DNA of 64,000 nt from Leptospira hartskeerlii (lineage in GTDB: Bacteria > Spirochaetota > Leptospiria > Leptospirales > Leptospiraceae). How positions within the stretch are numbered: position 1 is the stretch's first letter; the number at the start of each line of letters is the position of its first letter. Positions 48,696-56,749 of the stretch are shown piece after piece. The DNA lies in NCBI RefSeq assembly GCF_002811475.1, contig NZ_NPDL01000008.1, positions 124,001 to 188,000 of the forward strand, written 5' to 3'. The notes under the pieces are model-generated. The model ran no database searches. It saw nothing but the letters and a program-made list of their open reading frames with translations, and had not been told where the DNA came from. The position numbers and the translations under genes are program-made.

Positions 48696-49982
48696 ATGGA
48701 TAAATCTAAAAACGGAAAAAACTCCCGGGTAGTCATCACCGGTATCGGAGTCATTCTTCCGAACACTTTTTCAGTACAAGACTTTTGGACAAATCTTTCT
48801 GAGGGAAGATCCCAACTGGATTTTATCACCCGTTTTCCTACGGAAGACTTCCCGATCAAGGTCGCGGGGGAAATGAATACGTTCGATTGGAAAAAACATC
48901 TGCCTGATCTGAGCGATAAATATTCCAAGAATTATAATACGGAAACTCTGGCATTAATGGCCGCTATGGAAGAGGCAAATAAGGATGCTGGTATCACGAA
49001 AGGAGATTTACATCCGAGTAGAGTCGGCTTTATAGACTCTTCTTCCAGAGCATCTATGGCTTGGTGGGATTTTGCTTGGAGGAAATATTTAGAAGAAAAG
49101 GATCATAACGTGTTCGATCGTTATTCTGTTCTTACTTCTATGGCTTCCAATCCCACGAACTTAACCGCAATCAACGCAAATATCCAGGGTTTTGTGACCA
49201 CAGTGTCTGCTGCTTGTGTGGGTGGACATCATGCGATCAGCTTATGTTACCAAGCTATTCGCAAAGGTAGAGCGGAAGTTATGTATGCCGGTGGTCATGA
49301 ATTTCCCATTCTCAAAACTCTAATGATGATGTATTCCGATCCTATGAGCCGGGTCATGTCTTTGGAAAAAGATAATCCTAAAAAAGGGATCCGTCCTTAC
49401 GATATAAATAGGGACGGGTTTTTATTGGGAGAAGGCGCAGTCGTTCTAGTGATGGAAAGATTGGACAGAGCATTACAAAGAGGTGCTAAGATCTATTCGG
49501 AAGTTCTAGGAACTTATAGTTATAATGAAGCGGACCATGCGATGAGAATGGACTTAACCGGCAAAAAAGCCACCACCGGTCTTAGACATTTGATGAAGAT
49601 CAGCGGACTTCGTTTGGGAGATATAGATTATTTCTGTGGGCATGGGACCGCAACGCATAACAATGATTTGGCGGAAAGTCGTGCAATCGGTCATTTGTAT
49701 GAGGGTCGTCCTAAATTCCATTGGGCACCTGTCGGTTCTATTAAACCGATATTCGGTCATACATTCGGAGCGGCTGGAATTATCAATGTGGCCGCAACTT
49801 CTCTTATGTTGAAAAATCAGACCCTATGTCCTACAATCAATCTGGAGAATCCGGATCCTGAATGCGATCACGACCATGTCGCAGAAGGAGCCAGAAAGGC
49901 GAAAATCAGATATGCAATTTCCATGGCATTCGCGATCGGAAGCCAATCTTCATTCGTAAGTTTGGCAGCTCCGGAGTTTTGA
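48696..49982 (+). CDS. Beta-ketoacyl-ACP synthase, KAS II/FabF-like
   Basis: A 428-residue thiolase-fold condensing enzyme. The active Cys lies in V-S-A-A-C-V-G-G-H near residue 173, the first His in G-H-G-T-A-T-H-N-N near 315 and the second in F-G-H-T-F-G-A-A-G near 354, so the Cys-His-His triad is complete. The N-terminus K-N-S-R-V-V-I-T-G-I-G-V-I-L-P is typical. It may extend chains of a specialised fatty acid or polyketide rather than serve as housekeeping FabF. The SiaB-type gene follows seven bases after its stop. Confidence 0.9.
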   Translation: MDKSKNGKNSRVVITGIGVILPNTFSVQDFWTNLSEGRSQLDFITRFPTEDFPIKVAGEMNTFDWKKHLPDLSDKYSKNYNTETLALMAAMEEANKDAGITKGDLHPSRVGFIDSSSRASMAWWDFAWRKYLEEKDHNVFDRYSVLTSMASNPTNLTAINANIQGFVTTVSAACVGGHHAISLCYQAIRKGRAEVMYAGGHEFPILKTLMMMYSDPMSRVMSLEKDNPKKGIRPYDINRDGFLLGEGAVVLVMERLDRALQRGAKIYSEVLGTYSYNEADHAMRMDLTGKKATTGLRHLMKISGLRLGDIDYFCGHGTATHNNDLAESRAIGHLYEGRPKFHWAPVGSIKPIFGHTFGAAGIINVAATSLMLKNQTLCPTINLENPDPECDHDHVAEGARKAKIRYAISMAFAIGSQSSFVSLAAPEF

Positions 49983-49989
49983 GGGGTAT

Positions 49990-50529
49990 ATGCAGTTATC
50001 AAAACAATATAATGTTCTTAAAAGGACCGGAGTGGCTCTTCTTTATAAGGGGCCATTTTCCGAGACTACCATTTCTTCTTTAAACGATCTTCTAAAAGAA
50101 AAATTAGAAGGAGAAAAGAAGAAGAACCGCATCCTCACCGTATTCGTGGAAATGGCGCAGAATGTTGCCCATTATTCCGTAGAAAGAGATGAAAAAAGCG
50201 GAATAGGCATTTTAGTTTTAAGAAGAAAGGCCCATAATTGGGAACTCAATTGCGGTAATGCGATCACTCCTGAGCAAGCCGCATTCTTAAAAGGTAAATT
50301 AGAAGAAACTAAAAAACTTTCCCAAGAAGAACTCAAACAAAAGTATAATGAGCAGATCCGTTCCGACAGGCCCGAAAAAAGTAAAGGTGCAGGTTTAGGT
50401 TTTTTTGAAATAGCAAGAAAGTCGGATTTACCCTTGGTGTTTCAATTAGAGGAGGCGGACAATGGGGATTTATTCTTCCGATTGACTGCCCGATTTCTGT
50501 TAGAAGGCGCCTACTCTTCCGGTCTTTAA
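49990..50529 (+). CDS. SiaB-family (DUF6272) protein kinase-like protein
   Basis: A 179-residue protein with a GHKL-type ATPase fold. The N-box-like segment F-V-E-M-A-Q-N-V-A-H-Y-S is near residue 52, and the G-box-like K-S-K-G-A-G-L-G-F-F-E-I-A-R-K-S near 130. In Pseudomonas aeruginosa SiaB phosphorylates SiaC. A close relative is at 62149. No SiaC gene adjoins this copy; a PP2C phosphatase is convergent downstream. The ATG has GAGGGG just upstream, overlapping the KAS stop. Likely co-transcribed with the KAS gene. Confidence 0.8.
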   Translation: MQLSKQYNVLKRTGVALLYKGPFSETTISSLNDLLKEKLEGEKKKNRILTVFVEMAQNVAHYSVERDEKSGIGILVLRRKAHNWELNCGNAITPEQAAFLKGKLEETKKLSQEELKQKYNEQIRSDRPEKSKGAGLGFFEIARKSDLPLVFQLEEADNGDLFFRLTARFLLEGAYSSGL

Positions 50530-50539
50530 GACAATCAAC

Positions 50540-51304
50540 TTAAACTGAGTCTATTTTTATAATTACAATCGTGTGATTGTCTCTAGTAAGTCTGAGATTT
50601 GCTTCTTCCGAAAGGATCCTACAAGTTTCTCTTAGATCTTCATGTTCTCTCATGATCTTTTCTATTTGGTCAATGTTCAAAACTTCAGTAAGACCATCTG
50701 TGCAGAGTAGTATAAAATCTCCGGGAGACAATTTTCCGGAATAGTCGAACGTATCAACTTCTATACTTTTTGTTCCGCCGCCAATACAACTGGTTAAAAG
50801 ATTTCGGCCGTAACTGGAACCTAACTCTTCTCCAATATTATGATCTACTGTTACTTTGCTGAGACCGTTTTTTGTAAGGTGATAAAGTCGGCTGTCTCCT
50901 ACGTTAAAGACCCAGGACTTTCTTTTTCCCAAAAGACAACCTACTAAAGTGGTCCCCATCTTAGGTTTTCCTATAGATTCACCGTAGGCGTTTACTTCGT
51001 TATTAATTTTGCGGATTAGGTTCTTCCAACCGGAAGAAGGCAATTCTTCGATGGGACGGATCGCTTTTTCCATCCAAGCAAGTTTTTCTAATGCAACTCT
51101 ACTTGCGATCTCTCCCGCTTCATGTCCGCCTAAACCGTCCGCCAAGGCAAATAGTCCGGAAAATTCTTCCGTATCTAATTCGCGAACTGTATCTGATTCT
51201 CCGTGAGTTTGGCCACATACCAAACTATCTACGGATAAAAAAGAATCTTCGTTATGAGAACGAAAGTTTCCCTTGTCCGTGATTGCATAATACCGGAGTT
51301 TCAT
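50540..51304 (-). CDS. PP2C-family serine/threonine protein phosphatase
   Basis: A 254-residue soluble phosphatase. The metal-binding acids are in N-E-D-S-F near 18, A-D-G-L-G-G-H-E near 55, C-T-D-G-L-T-E near 205 and T-R-D-N-H-T near 242. The protein resembles the Stp/PrpC group. It converges on the KAS-SiaB pair with ten bases between. It could reverse the phosphorylation by the neighbouring SiaB-type kinase, but the genes are on opposite strands, so this is inference. Confidence 0.92.
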   Translation of the reverse strand: MKLRYYAITDKGNFRSHNEDSFLSVDSLVCGQTHGESDTVRELDTEEFSGLFALADGLGGHEAGEIASRVALEKLAWMEKAIRPIEELPSSGWKNLIRKINNEVNAYGESIGKPKMGTTLVGCLLGKRKSWVFNVGDSRLYHLTKNGLSKVTVDHNIGEELGSSYGRNLLTSCIGGGTKSIEVDTFDYSGKLSPGDFILLCTDGLTEVLNIDQIEKIMREHEDLRETCRILSEEANLRLTRDNHTIVIIKIDSV

Positions 51305-51455
51305 ATTTTTTTTAGCCGGGAAAACCGTTTACTATTCTCGAAACGGAATTACGCAATTTTGACTCATCCAAACTTTCCTTCAAGAAAAAAGATTACGTTT
51401 TCTATATAAGAAAATAACGAAATTTTGATGGATTCCCGAGAAAAATCTTTCCTTT

Positions 51456-52217
51456 TTACTTTGCAGTATAGCCGCCATCTACGGGAAGCGCCACGCCGGT
51501 AATGAAGGAAGCCTCGTCGGAACATAACCAAACTGCCGCCTTTGCCACTTCACTCGGCTCAGAAAGTCGATTGACTGGATGTAATCTGGTGATTTTTTTC
51601 TCAGCTTCTTTAGGATCAGACGAAGAATGAAACAGTCCTTCTAACATTTCCGTGCGAATAAATCCCGGACAAACTGCGTTCACTCTAATCTTTTTTTCCG
51701 CGTATTCTAACGCTGCTGATTTTGTGAGTCCGACTACTCCATGTTTTGCTGCAGAATATGGAGCCACTTTCCAATCTGCACCGACTAACCCTGCGATAGA
51801 AGATACATTTACGATAGAACCCCCTCCTCTTTTTAAAAGAAGTTCTAATTCATGTTTCATACAAAGCCAAGTGCCTTTTAGATCTACCGAGATCACTTTG
51901 TCCCAAACTTTTTCCGGGTATTGATGTAGATCGGTTGCAAGTCCGCCGACCGCAGCGTTGTTCACCGCGTAGTCTAAGCCTCCGAATTCGGACTCGGCTT
52001 TTTGTACTAATTCTTTTACTTGAGAATCGTCTGACACATCACATCGAAAGAACTTTACTTTTCCGCCTAGTTTGGAAATTTCCTCTTCTGCTTTTTTTCC
52101 TTCTTCTTCTCTTCTTCCGCAGAATATTACCTTCGCACCTCTGGAAACAAATTCCAATACGATTGCTTTTCCGATTCCTGCATTCCCGCCTGTGACTAAT
52201 GCGACCTTATCTTTCAT
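51456..52217 (-). CDS. Short-chain dehydrogenase/reductase, FabG-like
   Basis: A 253-residue SDR with the NAD(P)-binding T-G-G-N-A-G-I-G near residues 9-16, N-N-A near 87, the catalytic Ser in N-V-S-S-I-A-G near 140, and Y-S-A-A-K near 155. C-terminal V-D-G-G-Y is typical. The reaction is likely reduction of a beta-ketoacyl thioester or oxidation of a hydroxy compound. It is the last gene of a three-gene minus-strand operon with two hotdog proteins, linked by four-base overlaps. Confidence 0.92.
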   Translation of the reverse strand: MKDKVALVTGGNAGIGKAIVLEFVSRGAKVIFCGRREEEGKKAEEEISKLGGKVKFFRCDVSDDSQVKELVQKAESEFGGLDYAVNNAAVGGLATDLHQYPEKVWDKVISVDLKGTWLCMKHELELLLKRGGGSIVNVSSIAGLVGADWKVAPYSAAKHGVVGLTKSAALEYAEKKIRVNAVCPGFIRTEMLEGLFHSSSDPKEAEKKITRLHPVNRLSEPSEVAKAAVWLCSDEASFITGVALPVDGGYTAK

Positions 52218-53092
52218 CGGATCTTTCTAGTTTCTCCGGTCCTGACTTTGTTCAGATATTTTTTGAGATGAGAATTAATCGTCTGAAGGTCATCCAACTC
52301 TTGGGAAGGATCCACTTTTCCAAGATCCGCTACTAAGATCAGAAGATATCTTAATTCTTCCAAATGCACTTTTGCTCTTAGTATATTTTTTACTTTTTCT
52401 GCGCGAATTCTGGTTCCCCAAGCACCTGCAATTCGAACAGGCAATAAGGAAGAAATGGATCTGATATGTTCTAATAGACTCGGCTCTACTTTTCCTTTCC
52501 AACTCTCACAAAGTTCGTATAAATGAAGAAGGAACACATGCGATAGATTCCACACTTCCAGTTTACGAAATCCGAATACGAATCCATCGGGACCGACGGC
52601 GCTTGAGACCTCTTTTCCGATCTCAGGACTTTGCATCTTGATATACTTACCGGTATCAAATTTCTGTTTGAATTCGGAAGGGATTGGAACTACTTTTCTT
52701 TGTTTATAATCGAAGAACAGAACTCTGATCTTTACGACGGAGACCTTCTCCGCTCGATTCCTTTTAGAAAGCCTAAAGTATAGATCAAAAGACTTCTCCC
52801 CGAAATTATCCAAGGAAACATCTATAATCACTTTATCTTTATATAATAATTCTCCCTGATATTGTATGGAAGCATTTGCAAATATGATGCTGTTTCCGTG
52901 TATATCGGTGACCGAATAACCTAAGTATTGAAAGAATTGAAGGTGAGCTTCCATCACAAGATCCAAGACGCTTGCGAAAGAAACATGTATGTCCAAACTC
53001 AGATCGATCTTACGGATCGGTATCTCCGTCGAAAAATAATATTCCGAAGGAAACTCGGCTTCCGCCTGAGAAGTTTGGGCCTTGGAATTCAT
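52214..53092 (-). CDS. Hotdog thioesterase-like protein fused to a four-helix bundle of the 23S rRNA intervening-sequence protein type
   Basis: A 292-residue protein with two parts. Residues about 20-150 form a 4-hydroxybenzoyl-CoA thioesterase-like hotdog domain, similar to the next protein encoded upstream. Residues about 175-285 resemble the four-helix S23/IVP family: F-R-K-L-E-V-W-N-L-S at the start, E-H-I-R-S-I-S-S-L-L-P in the second helix, H-L-E-E-L-R-Y-L-L and V-A-D-L-G in the third. The fusion is unusual. It overlaps both neighbours by four bases. Catalytic residues of the hotdog part could not be assigned. Confidence 0.72.
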   Translation of the reverse strand: MNSKAQTSQAEAEFPSEYYFSTEIPIRKIDLSLDIHVSFASVLDLVMEAHLQFFQYLGYSVTDIHGNSIIFANASIQYQGELLYKDKVIIDVSLDNFGEKSFDLYFRLSKRNRAEKVSVVKIRVLFFDYKQRKVVPIPSEFKQKFDTGKYIKMQSPEIGKEVSSAVGPDGFVFGFRKLEVWNLSHVFLLHLYELCESWKGKVEPSLLEHIRSISSLLPVRIAGAWGTRIRAEKVKNILRAKVHLEELRYLLILVADLGKVDPSQELDDLQTINSHLKKYLNKVRTGETRKIR

Positions 53093-53529
53093 ACTTCGAA
53101 TTTCGCCCTGAATGCGGACGGGATCTCCAATGTTTTTTTAGAAACATAGTCGAAGAAGACTAGAGAAATTTTTGCGAGTCCTACTTCTTCTTTAGAAACT
53201 TTTTGAGAAGCGGAGATATATAGCTCGCAAGACTTCTTTCCTAAATTAAAAACTCCGGCTGAAAATTCCAAAACATCTCCAGCTTTAGCTTCGGACTTAT
53301 AATCGACTTCCATTTTAGGAATGATGATATTGGCGCCTGCAATATTTGCCTTGGACCAAGAATACGATTCTAAGAATGCATCGAATACTTCGTTTATGAG
53401 TGGAATAAATGTTTCGTATGTTAGGTGAGAAACAAAAAGTCCACCTACTACAGTGGCGCTCCGAGTGTCCGATCTGCGGACAACTAGTTCTGTCTTGAAT
53501 GTAAAAGACTCTTTGGGAACTTCTGACAT
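53089..53529 (-). CDS. Hotdog-fold acyl-CoA thioesterase-like protein
   Basis: A 146-residue single hotdog domain of the thioesterase group. It has G-G-L-F-V-S-H-L-T-Y near residue 29 where the long central helix begins, and the strand block A-K-A-G-D-V-L-E-F-S near 81. First gene of the operon hotdog, hotdog-four-helix, SDR. The hotdog domain of the next gene is related, as shown by shared segments such as F-F-D-Y near the ends, so the two may be a heterodimer. Confidence 0.82.
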   Translation of the reverse strand: MSEVPKESFTFKTELVVRRSDTRSATVVGGLFVSHLTYETFIPLINEVFDAFLESYSWSKANIAGANIIIPKMEVDYKSEAKAGDVLEFSAGVFNLGKKSCELYISASQKVSKEEVGLAKISLVFFDYVSKKTLEIPSAFRAKFEV

Positions 53530-53624
53530 TTAGCTTCTCTTTCTCATCTTAGTATCGGAGACTGGAAATCCGATCTTAAAGCCTTGAGTCTCTTGTATGA
53601 GTGAGAAAGAGGGAAGATCGTCCA

Positions 53625-53651
53625 TTTTTTATACCTGGGTCAGGTAAAAAA
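53625..53651. promoter_or_regulatory. Palindrome between the divergent hotdog operon and CoA-transferase gene
   Basis: TACCTG-GGT-CAGGTA at 53632-53646 is a perfect inverted repeat, flanked by a T-run on the left and an A-run on the right so that the symmetry continues with one mismatch. It looks like a two-way terminator, but both flanking genes point away from it, so no transcript is known to end there. An operator shared by the two divergent units is more likely. Confidence 0.5.
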
Positions 53652-53803
53652 GAGAGACCTAATCCTTCCTATTTAGCATTAAACGATGTTAGTCTTTAAA
53701 TGCGAAATGTCATTGGCTTTAAACTCACGATTTGGCGGTATTTTCACATTGATTTCGTATGAATTCGGCCTTTTTTCCGTCAAAAATTTAACCTTTGGTG
53801 AAA

Positions 53804-55651
53804 ATGCCGTTTGTCCGGGCTTTTCTACAAAATAAACGAATGCCACAAGAATCGAAACATAAAACTACTAAGATTCTTTCCGATCCCGATTCTCTTGTAC
53901 GAGAATTCGTTAAGCCTGGCATGTACTTACACTTGGCCACTACCATGTCTAGGCCAAATGCACTTATCTATTCTCTCTCTAGAGTTTTTGAAGGAACAAA
54001 TCCTGAGTTCACTATCAGTGTTGCGGGAATTCATTCTAGTGCTCATTGTCTAGCTCTTTCCGGCATCGTAAAAAAGATAATTACAGGTTTTGCCGGAGAT
54101 AATTATCCTAAGCCAAGTCCAAACAGTCTGTATAAAGATTTAATGAGAGGGAAACCTTTCGAGTTGGAACTTTGGTCCCTTCTCACATTGGTGCAAAGAT
54201 TAATGGCGGGAGCCATGAAACTTCCCGGCTTTGTTTCTAATTCTTTGGTAGGGTCTGACCTAATTACGGACAAATTAGGAAAGACTGCGTTCTTATATCA
54301 TAAACCTACCGAAGGAAGTCCTTACGGAGAAGCAGCAAGTCCTCATCTAGATTCCGAAAGTAGAGGAACAAAGAAGAAGGACATGGTAGTCCTTCTTCCA
54401 CTTTGCCCTGAGATCACATTGGTTCACGGAGTAGTAGCGGATGAAGATGGGAATATTGTACTTTCTCAGCCAGGCGGAGAAGGAGCCTGGGGTGCACTTG
54501 CAGCTACAAAAGGTGTAATCGCTACTGTCGAGAAGATCGTACCAAGAGGAACAGTTCCTCCTGAACTAGTACATATACCCAGTACGAAAGTTTTAGGGAT
54601 CGCTCCAGCAAGATTCGGGGCACATCCTCAATCTTTAAGGGTACAAGGTTTTCCAGAGATCCCTGCATTCGAAGGTGTGGAATCTTATTTGGATGATTAC
54701 GAATTCCAAATGGAGGCCAATAAGGCGGCAGGCATTCCCGCTAAGGCCGAAAAATGGTATAAAGAAAATGTAATATTATCAGGAGGTCACGAAGAATATC
54801 TGGATCTGATGGGAGAAGTCAGGCTCAGACGTTTGAAGATGACTCCTCCGGAACATTCTCTTTCTTCTCCCGAAAATCCTAAAACAGTAAATGATTCCGA
54901 GCAGATGATCATTCTTGCTGCAAGAGCGATCATAGAGAAAGTCAAGACAAAAGGATACAAAACGATTCTCGCAGGGATCGGAGCCGCTCATATGGCTGCC
55001 TGGACAGCAGCCAAACTTCTAGAAAAGGAAGGGATCCATATCAAGATCATCGCCGAACTTGGGTTTTATGGAATGAAACCTTTTGCGGGTGATGTTTTTC
55101 TTTTCAGCCAACTCCATACTCAACACTGTTCCATGTTATCCGATATCATAAGTGTATTGGGAACAATCGTACCGGATGATTGTTTGGGAGTGATCGGCGC
55201 TGCAGAAGTGGACTGGTTCGGAAATATCAACTCAGTCTTGGACGGAAAAGGAAACTTCTTAGTAGGTTCAGGAGGAGCGAATGATATCGCCTCCACTGCT
55301 GATACAATCGTAGTAGCAAAGGCGAACCGTTTTCGATTCGTAAGAAAAGTAAAACATATCACTTCTCCTGGAGACAGAGTGGTAGAAGCGGTGTGTCAGT
55401 TCGGTAGATTCCAAAGGAGTTCCTTTTCTGACCATCCTTTCGAATTAAGCTCATGGCTTACTCCCGCATCCGACGATGAAATGGAATCGGAAGAAGCTGT
55501 TCTAAGATATACTCTCTGGCTCCCTCCTGACGAAGATCTTCCCATTGCGCAAGAGCCGGCAGTAAATTCGGATGAATTGACTGCCCTCAGGGAATTGGAT
55601 CCGGAAAGAATTTATACAGAACAATTTATGGTGTATACCCGTTTGCCTTAA
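53804..55651 (+). CDS. Acetyl-CoA hydrolase/transferase family CoA-transferase
   Basis: A 615-residue CoA-transferase related to 4-hydroxybutyrate CoA-transferase and acetyl-CoA hydrolase. The C-terminal half contains the family block L-G-V-I-G-A-A-E-V-D-W-F-G-N-I-N-S near residue 462, with the probable catalytic glutamate, followed by G-S-G-G-A-N-D. The length is longer than the usual 430-500 residues. The start is uncertain: in-frame codons at 53795, 53804 and 53840 are possible and none has a strong ribosome binding site. It is likely co-expressed with the KAS III-like gene 72 bases downstream. Confidence 0.85.
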   Translation: MPFVRAFLQNKRMPQESKHKTTKILSDPDSLVREFVKPGMYLHLATTMSRPNALIYSLSRVFEGTNPEFTISVAGIHSSAHCLALSGIVKKIITGFAGDNYPKPSPNSLYKDLMRGKPFELELWSLLTLVQRLMAGAMKLPGFVSNSLVGSDLITDKLGKTAFLYHKPTEGSPYGEAASPHLDSESRGTKKKDMVVLLPLCPEITLVHGVVADEDGNIVLSQPGGEGAWGALAATKGVIATVEKIVPRGTVPPELVHIPSTKVLGIAPARFGAHPQSLRVQGFPEIPAFEGVESYLDDYEFQMEANKAAGIPAKAEKWYKENVILSGGHEEYLDLMGEVRLRRLKMTPPEHSLSSPENPKTVNDSEQMIILAARAIIEKVKTKGYKTILAGIGAAHMAAWTAAKLLEKEGIHIKIIAELGFYGMKPFAGDVFLFSQLHTQHCSMLSDIISVLGTIVPDDCLGVIGAAEVDWFGNINSVLDGKGNFLVGSGGANDIASTADTIVVAKANRFRFVRKVKHITSPGDRVVEAVCQFGRFQRSSFSDHPFELSSWLTPASDDEMESEEAVLRYTLWLPPDEDLPIAQEPAVNSDELTALRELDPERIYTEQFMVYTRLP

Positions 55652-55723
55652 GTGTGATAAAGATGAAGCAAAAGATTGGAATTATGACTGGAAATTTATT
55701 ATGGACCAAAGGAGTATTGATCC

Positions 55724-56701
55724 ATGGCGAATTCTAAAAATCTAGTTTCGAACGGGGTTCGAATCACCGGGATCGGACATTATCTCCCGGAAAGGATCGT
55801 CACTAACGATGAAATTCGGCCTAGATTAAAATATCCAGAAATGCACCCTGCCGAAAAAGCAGTCATCGGCAATATAGGTGTAACGGAAAGAAGAAGGGCA
55901 AACGAAAAAGAAACCGCCCAATTTATGGCTGCGGAAACCTCCAAAATGATCCTGAAAGATGCAGGAAAAAAAGCGGAGGATGTGGACTTATTCATTTTAG
56001 CCAACTGGACTGATAGGCTTTATCTCCCGGATTTGGCGCCTCAGGCTTCCAAACTTGCAGGAACTTCCAACTCACTAGCATTCGATATTTCTACTGCTTG
56101 CACCGGATTTGTTCATGGAGTGCAAATGGCATCTGCATTCTTAAGCAGCGGTAAATTTAAGACCGCACTAGTGATCGGTAGCGAAAGATTTTCCGTTAGA
56201 ACCAAAATGAACGGCTATGGAGAATTTACTGCAGGTGATGCAGCAGCAGGAGTTCTGTTAGAATATACCGGAAACAAGGAATTCGGCATCATTGATTCTT
56301 TTTTGAAAGATGACGGAGATCTTTCTAAGATCATAGAGTTAGGACCAGGACCGAATTTTTATATAAAAAGTTATCCTGAGCTTGTGACCAACGCCGCAGA
56401 TCTTACACTTTCCGCCATGGACGGTCTATTAAAAAAGAATAATGTCGCATTAGAAGATATAGATTGGGTAATACCCCATCCGGGCACAGACGTGGTCGTT
56501 CAGGATGTTCTCAAAAGAACAAAATTCCCTAAAGAAAAAATACTTTTTAATTTCGAAAGAGTAGGAAATACTTCCGCTGCATCCATCCCAATCGCATTAT
56601 CCGAATATTATTATAAAGGGATCGTCAAAAAAGGCGATTTAATCCTTTCCCCAGCGGTTGGAGCCGGATTTTATTGGGGCGGTCTTTTGTATCGCCTCTG
56701 A
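55724..56701 (+). CDS. 3-oxoacyl-ACP synthase III-like protein
   Basis: A 325-residue thiolase-fold synthase of the FabH type. The active Cys lies in S-T-A-C-T-G-F near residue 128, His in V-I-P-H-P-G-T near 249 and Asn in V-G-N-T-S-A-A-S near 281. An AAAGGAG ribosome binding site precedes the ATG by nine bases. Together with the KAS II, SDR and hotdog genes it suggests a dedicated acyl-chain pathway. Whether it primes with acetyl-CoA, or joins two acyl chains as in OleA, cannot be told. Confidence 0.88.
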   Translation: MANSKNLVSNGVRITGIGHYLPERIVTNDEIRPRLKYPEMHPAEKAVIGNIGVTERRRANEKETAQFMAAETSKMILKDAGKKAEDVDLFILANWTDRLYLPDLAPQASKLAGTSNSLAFDISTACTGFVHGVQMASAFLSSGKFKTALVIGSERFSVRTKMNGYGEFTAGDAAAGVLLEYTGNKEFGIIDSFLKDDGDLSKIIELGPGPNFYIKSYPELVTNAADLTLSAMDGLLKKNNVALEDIDWVIPHPGTDVVVQDVLKRTKFPKEKILFNFERVGNTSAASIPIALSEYYYKGIVKKGDLILSPAVGAGFYWGGLLYRL

Positions 56702-56749
56702 AAATTCGATATTTAGAATATAATATAAAAATAAAGGTGAAGTAGAAGG

